10,308 bases of DNA from an uncultured Pseudomonadota bacterium. GTDB taxonomy: Bacteria > Pseudomonadota > Gammaproteobacteria > Steroidobacterales > Steroidobacteraceae. Within the stretch, counting starts at the first letter, position 1, and each line of letters starts with the position of its first letter. The notes below the pieces were generated by a model. It was not told the DNA's origin. It ran no database searches and saw only the letters and a program-made list of their open reading frames with translations. The stretch is taken from the NCBI GenBank assembly GCA_903910215.1, contig CAIVYV010000057.1, positions 1-10,308 of the forward strand, written 5' to 3'. The position numbers were made by a program, and so were the translations under genes. Below, piece by piece: positions 6,910-10,308 of the stretch.

Positions 6910-9126
6910 TCAGAACCGATCGAGGTTCATCACCTTGTCCCAAGCAGCGACGAAGTCCTGCAAGAACTTGTCCTTGCCGTCGCTGACAGCGTAAACCTCG
7001 GCGATCGCACGCAGCTCGGAGTTCGAGCCGAACACGAGATCAACCGGGGTTGCCGTCCACTTGATCGCATCGCCGCGACGACCCTCGTAGACACCCTCAC
7101 CCTGAGCCGACTTCGACCAGGTGGTCGAGGTGTCGAGCAGGTTAACGAAGAAGTCATTCGAGAGCGTGCCCGGACGATCCGTGAACACGCCATGAGCAGC
7201 CTGGCCCGCATTGGCGTTCAACACGCGCAGACCACCCACCAACACCGTCATCTCAGGGACGCTGAGCGTCAATAGATTCGCACGATCAACCAGCGCATCG
7301 GCCGGCGAGAGACGGGTTCCCTTCACGTAGTAGTTACGGAAACCATCAGCAGCGGGCTCCAGCGGCTTGAATGAAGCGACGTCGGTCTGGGCCTGTGACG
7401 CATCCGTACGACCCGCCTTGAACGGCACAGTGATGTTGCTGCCGGCATTCTTTGCCGCCTGCTCGATCGCCGCTGCGCCGCCCAATACGATGAGGTCGGC
7501 CATCGACACCTTCTTACCGCCCTTCTTTTGAGCAGCGTTGAAGTCCTTCTGGATGCCCTCCAAGGCGGTCAACACCTTGGCGAGTTCCTTCGGATTATTC
7601 GCGTCCCAGTCCTTCTGCGGAGCGAGGCGTACACGTGCGCCATTGGCGCCGCCACGCATGTCGGTACCGCGGAAGGTTGCCGCCGAGGACCACGCCGTGC
7701 GAACGAGCTCGGAAGTGGTCAGGCCGGAGGCGAGGATCTTGCCCTTAAGCGCGGCCACGTCCTGATCATTGATCAGTTCATGATCGACAGCCGGGATCGG
7801 ATCCTGCCACGTCAACACTTCAGCGGGCGACATGGAGCCCAAATAGCGCGAACGCGGACCGAGATCACGGTGCGTCAACTTGAACCACGCACGGGCGAAG
7901 GCATCAGCGTACTGATCCGGATTCTTGCGGAAGCGTTCGGAGATCTTGCGGTACTCCGGATCAAACTTCATCGAGAGATCGGTCGTGAACATGATCGGCG
8001 GATGACGCTTGGTCTTATCGTGCGCATCCGGGACCAGGCTCCACGCGCTCTTGTCCGTCGGCACCCACTGGATTGCGCCTGCGGGGCTGCGCGTCTGTTC
8101 CCACTCGAAGGTGAACAGGTTGTCGAGGTACTGCGTCGTCCAAGCGATCGGGTTGGCCGACCAAGCGCCCTCAAGACCGCTCGTGATGGTGTCAGCGCCC
8201 TTACCAGTGCCGCACTTGTTCTTCCAACCGAGACCCTGCTCTTCGACACCAGCCGCGGCCGGCTCGGCACCGAGGCAACCCTCGGGATTGCGCGCACCGT
8301 GTGCCTTGCCGAAGGTGTGACCACCGGCGATCAGCGCAACCGTTTCTTCGTCGTTCATCGCCATGCGACCGAAAGTCTCACGAATATCGCGAGCGGCTGC
8401 GATCGGATCCGGCTTGCCGTTCGGGCCTTCCGGGTTCACGTAGATGAGACCCATCTGCACGGCAGCGAGCGGGTTCTGCAATTTGCGATCACCGCTATAA
8501 CGCTCGTCGGCGAGGAACTTGTTCTCAGGACCCCAATAGACGAGATCCGCTTCCCAATCGTCGGCACGACCACCGGCAAAACCGAAGGTCTTGAAGCCCA
8601 TCGACTCGAGGGCAACGTTACCCGTCAGTACCATCAAGTCAGCCCAAGAAATGCTGCGGCCATACTTTTGCTTGACCGGCCACAGGAGGCGACGGGCCTT
8701 GTCGAGGTTGACGTTATCCGGCCAGCTGTTGAGCGGCTCGAAACGCAACTGACCGCCATCGGAACCACCGCGACCGTCGGTCAAGCGATAAGTGCCAGCG
8801 CTGTGCCACGCCATACGGATGAAGAACGGACCATAGTGACCGTAGTCGGCCGGCCACCAAGGCTGAGACTGAGTCATCAACGCTTCGATGTCCTTCTTGA
8901 CGGCGTTGAGATCGAGCTTCTTGAACTCTTCGGCGTAGTTGAACTTTTCGCCGTAGGGGTTCGACTCAACGGCGTGCTGACGCAGCGGACGCAAGTCCAG
9001 CTTCTCGGGCCACCAGAACTCGTTGGACATGTTGCTGGCACCGGCTGCCTGCGCTGCGGGGCCCGACAGGGCCGCCGACAACGAGAGAGCCGCCGCAACC
9101 AGCAGGGATACATGGTTGTTGCGCAT
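6910..9126 (-). CDS. katG: Exported (periplasmic) catalase-peroxidase
   Basis: This is a heme enzyme that destroys hydrogen peroxide by catalase and peroxidase activity. Starting from the ATG at 9126 the protein has 738 residues, typical for KatG plus a signal. The open frame extends to an ATG at 9153, but 9126 is preferred: it has AAGGAG 9 bases upstream, and it yields a clean signal peptide, MRNNH, a hydrophobic core LLVAAALSLSAALSG, and cleavage near AQA. From this start the distal triad is R104-W107-H108 (IRMAWHSAG), the Met-Tyr-Trp crosslink residues are W107, Y229 and M255, and the proximal heme ligand is H270 in GGHTFGKAHG. The N-terminal catalytic and C-terminal degenerate peroxidase domains are both complete (second domain from about ELINDQDVAALK). 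Export suggests defence against external peroxide, as in E. coli KatP. It ends at the shared terminator; a palindrome overlaps its probable promoter. Confidence 0.95.
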   Translation of the reverse strand: MRNNHVSLLVAAALSLSAALSGPAAQAAGASNMSNEFWWPEKLDLRPLRQHAVESNPYGEKFNYAEEFKKLDLNAVKKDIEALMTQSQPWWPADYGHYGPFFIRMAWHSAGTYRLTDGRGGSDGGQLRFEPLNSWPDNVNLDKARRLLWPVKQKYGRSISWADLMVLTGNVALESMGFKTFGFAGGRADDWEADLVYWGPENKFLADERYSGDRKLQNPLAAVQMGLIYVNPEGPNGKPDPIAAARDIRETFGRMAMNDEETVALIAGGHTFGKAHGARNPEGCLGAEPAAAGVEEQGLGWKNKCGTGKGADTITSGLEGAWSANPIAWTTQYLDNLFTFEWEQTRSPAGAIQWVPTDKSAWSLVPDAHDKTKRHPPIMFTTDLSMKFDPEYRKISERFRKNPDQYADAFARAWFKLTHRDLGPRSRYLGSMSPAEVLTWQDPIPAVDHELINDQDVAALKGKILASGLTTSELVRTAWSSAATFRGTDMRGGANGARVRLAPQKDWDANNPKELAKVLTALEGIQKDFNAAQKKGGKKVSMADLIVLGGAAAIEQAAKNAGSNITVPFKAGRTDASQAQTDVASFKPLEPAADGFRNYYVKGTRLSPADALVDRANLLTLSVPEMTVLVGGLRVLNANAGQAAHGVFTDRPGTLSNDFFVNLLDTSTTWSKSAQGEGVYEGRRGDAIKWTATPVDLVFGSNSELRAIAEVYAVSDGKDKFLQDFVAAWDKVMNLDRF

Positions 9127-9173
9127 GGAAATCTTCTCCTTGAATCCAAACATCGCTTATCGCGAGGCGAGCG

Positions 9174-9201
9174 ATGCTAGCACAGAATTAGACTAGGTCT
9201 A
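9174..9201 (-). promoter_or_regulatory. Candidate katG promoter
   Basis: On the minus strand TAGACC (9201-9196) could be a -35 and TAGCAT (9179-9174) a -10, with a 16-base spacer; each matches four of six consensus bases. Transcription would begin near 9167, about 40 bases before the katG ATG at 9126. It is a modest match, as expected for a regulated promoter, and lies almost wholly within the palindrome. KatG could instead be read through from the GMC gene. Confidence 0.35.
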
Positions 9202-9211
9202 ATTCGTGCTA
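9178..9211. promoter_or_regulatory. 34-base palindrome upstream of katG (probable operator, possibly an attenuating hairpin)
   Basis: Arms TAGCAC + GAATTAGAC and GTCTAATTC + GTGCTA pair across a TAG loop, with only one unpaired A (9184), giving 15 base pairs. The palindrome begins directly after the GMC oxidoreductase stop codon (9212-9214) and covers the candidate katG promoter. No T-run follows it in either direction, so a simple intrinsic terminator is unlikely. The 9-3-9 core suits a dimeric regulator. The regulator is unknown; no classical OxyR, Fur or FNR box is evident. Confidence 0.6.
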
Positions 9212-10308
9212 TCACACGGATGTTCCGAGTATCTCGTCGGCTGCGCGCTCGGCGATCATGATAGTTGGCGCGTTGGTGTTTCCGCCGATCAAACGCGGCA
9301 TCACCGAGGCGTCGACGACACGCAAGCCGTTGATTCCGCGAACTTTTAGTTGAGGGTCGACGACGGAATCAGGATCACTGCCCATCCGACAGGTCCCGAC
9401 GGGGTGGTAGATGGTCTCCGCCTTGTCGCGGATGGCTACAGCGAGTTCGGCATCCGATTGGCAGCCCGACCCGGGATAGACCTCTGCCCCGCGATGCCCG
9501 TCGAACGGCGCCGCAGCGAGGATCTCGCGGGAGAGTCGCACCCCCTCGATCAAGCCGCGCAGATCCTCCGGCTCCGAGAGGTAGTTGGCAAAGATCCGCG
9601 GCGGATCGCTCATCGAGCTCGACCGCAAACCGATCCGCCCTCGGCTGCGCGGCCGGAGCACGCACGCATGCAGGGTGTAACCATGCCCGGGCAATCGATT
9701 ACGTCCATGATCGTCGAGTTGTGCCGGGACGAAGTGAAATTGCAGATCGGCACGCCCGTCCGGCGCTCTGGCCGAGCGCAGGAAGCCACCGGACTCGGCA
9801 ATGTTCGATGCCCCCGGGCCACTGCCCGTTATCCAATACCTCAAACCCTCGAAAGCTTCTCGCAGCGCACCAAAATCATAGGTGTGGGTACTTTGACTCT
9901 TCTGCAACACGCAGTAGTCGAGATGGTCCTGAAGATTGGCGCCAACGCCAGGCGTGGCGACGCGCACCGTAATGCCGTGAGCCTCGAGCTCATGCGCAGG
10001 ACCAATCCCTGAGCACATCAACAATTGCGGCGAAGCGACGCTGCCACCCGAGAGCAGCACTTCGCGAACAGCCCTGACCTGCTGAATCTGGCCCCGTCGC
10101 GTGAACTCCACGCCAACCGCACGATCGCCCTCGATCAACACGCGCTGCACTTGCGCGTGCGTGATGACCGTCAGGTTTGATCGATCAGATGCTGGCCTAA
10201 GATAGGCAACGGCCGTACTGCTGCGACGCGCTTGCCACTGCGTCACCTGATAGAAACCGAAACCCGCTTGGGATGCCCCGTTGAAATCGTCGTTCAGCGC
10301 GTAGCCGC
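9212..10308 (-). CDS. GMC oxidoreductase, choline dehydrogenase-like (partial, N-terminus beyond right edge)
   Basis: The minus-strand frame enters from the right edge and ends with TGA at 9214-9212; about 365 of an expected 530-560 residues are visible. The upstream codons continue in frame (GYALNDDFNGASQAGFGFYQ precedes VTQWQARRSS), so the GTG at 10246 is not a start. Visible family features are the NDDFNGA...GFGFYQVTQ region, the AYLRPA segment, VREVLLSGGSVASPQLLMCSGIGP, NLQDHLD, the catalytic-histidine motif YHPVGTCRMG, and the C-terminal VVDASVMPRLIGGNTNAPTIMIAERAADEIL with the second catalytic position (Asn). These FAD enzymes oxidise primary alcohols; BetA and AlkJ are relatives. The FAD-binding GxGxxG segment lies outside the window, and the substrate cannot be told. 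It is upstream of katG on the same strand with 85 bases between, and flavin oxidases of this family can make peroxide, which would suit the neighbour; that link is inference. Confidence 0.9.
   Translation of the reverse strand, partial: GYALNDDFNGASQAGFGFYQVTQWQARRSSTAVAYLRPASDRSNLTVITHAQVQRVLIEGDRAVGVEFTRRGQIQQVRAVREVLLSGGSVASPQLLMCSGIGPAHELEAHGITVRVATPGVGANLQDHLDYCVLQKSQSTHTYDFGALREAFEGLRYWITGSGPGASNIAESGGFLRSARAPDGRADLQFHFVPAQLDDHGRNRLPGHGYTLHACVLRPRSRGRIGLRSSSMSDPPRIFANYLSEPEDLRGLIEGVRLSREILAAAPFDGHRGAEVYPGSGCQSDAELAVAIRDKAETIYHPVGTCRMGSDPDSVVDPQLKVRGINGLRVVDASVMPRLIGGNTNAPTIMIAERAADEILGTSV

Noticed and set aside
7528..9180. 550-residue open frame on the plus strand antisense to katG
   Set aside because: katG is unmistakable on the other strand; the frame is kept open by GC-rich codon bias, has a composition unlike a folded protein and shows no recognisable motif.
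9178..9211. Palindrome as an intrinsic terminator of the GMC gene
   Set aside because: No T-run follows the stem in either direction, and it covers the candidate katG promoter.
10244..10246. GTG as the start of the GMC oxidoreductase gene
   Set aside because: Conserved family sequence (NDDFNGA...GFGFYQ) continues in frame upstream to the window edge, so the codon is an internal valine.

Overview
The window looks like the chromosome of a GC-rich Gammaproteobacterium. The best guess is the Xanthomonadales / Nevskiales / Steroidobacterales neighbourhood. The clues are an NhaR-type LysR regulator, a serine O-succinyltransferase-like MetX homolog of the kind I recall from xanthomonads, a secreted catalase-peroxidase and a choline-dehydrogenase-like GMC oxidoreductase. 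The lineage is inferred from protein resemblance recalled from memory. There is no rRNA, tRNA, CRISPR array, insertion sequence or phage gene. Ten protein genes fill almost all of the window, and no gap exceeds about 110 bases.

Left part (1-1779): a minus-strand pair, an NhaR-type regulator followed after 7 bases by a TerB-like/DUF697-like protein that runs off the left edge. An AT-rich 66-base divergent region upstream of nhaR carries a sigma-70-like promoter and a LysR-type dyad. On its other side a plus-strand two-gene unit begins (1780-3277): a SAM-dependent methyltransferase with an uncharacterised N-terminal part, and a 101-residue acidic helical protein.

Middle (3301-6886): a secreted DUF1838-like protein on the minus strand converges on that pair. 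Divergent from it is cysK, then a GTG-started MetX-family acyltransferase 2 bases after the cysK stop, then a class-D-like beta-carbonic anhydrase. The coupled pair most likely performs the two last steps of cysteine synthesis: acylation of serine (probably with succinyl-CoA), then replacement of the acyl group by sulfide. A strong bidirectional terminator hairpin (6855-6886) closes this unit and the convergent katG.

Right part (6910-10308): katG on the minus strand encodes a catalase-peroxidase with an export signal and all expected catalytic residues. Upstream of it is a 34-base near-perfect palindrome overlapping its probable promoter. The palindrome directly abuts the stop codon of a GMC oxidoreductase gene whose N-terminal part lies beyond the right edge.

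I found no obvious new defence or mobile system. The least explained items are the methyltransferase plus small-protein pair, the nhaR plus TerB/DUF697 pair, and the katG palindrome.
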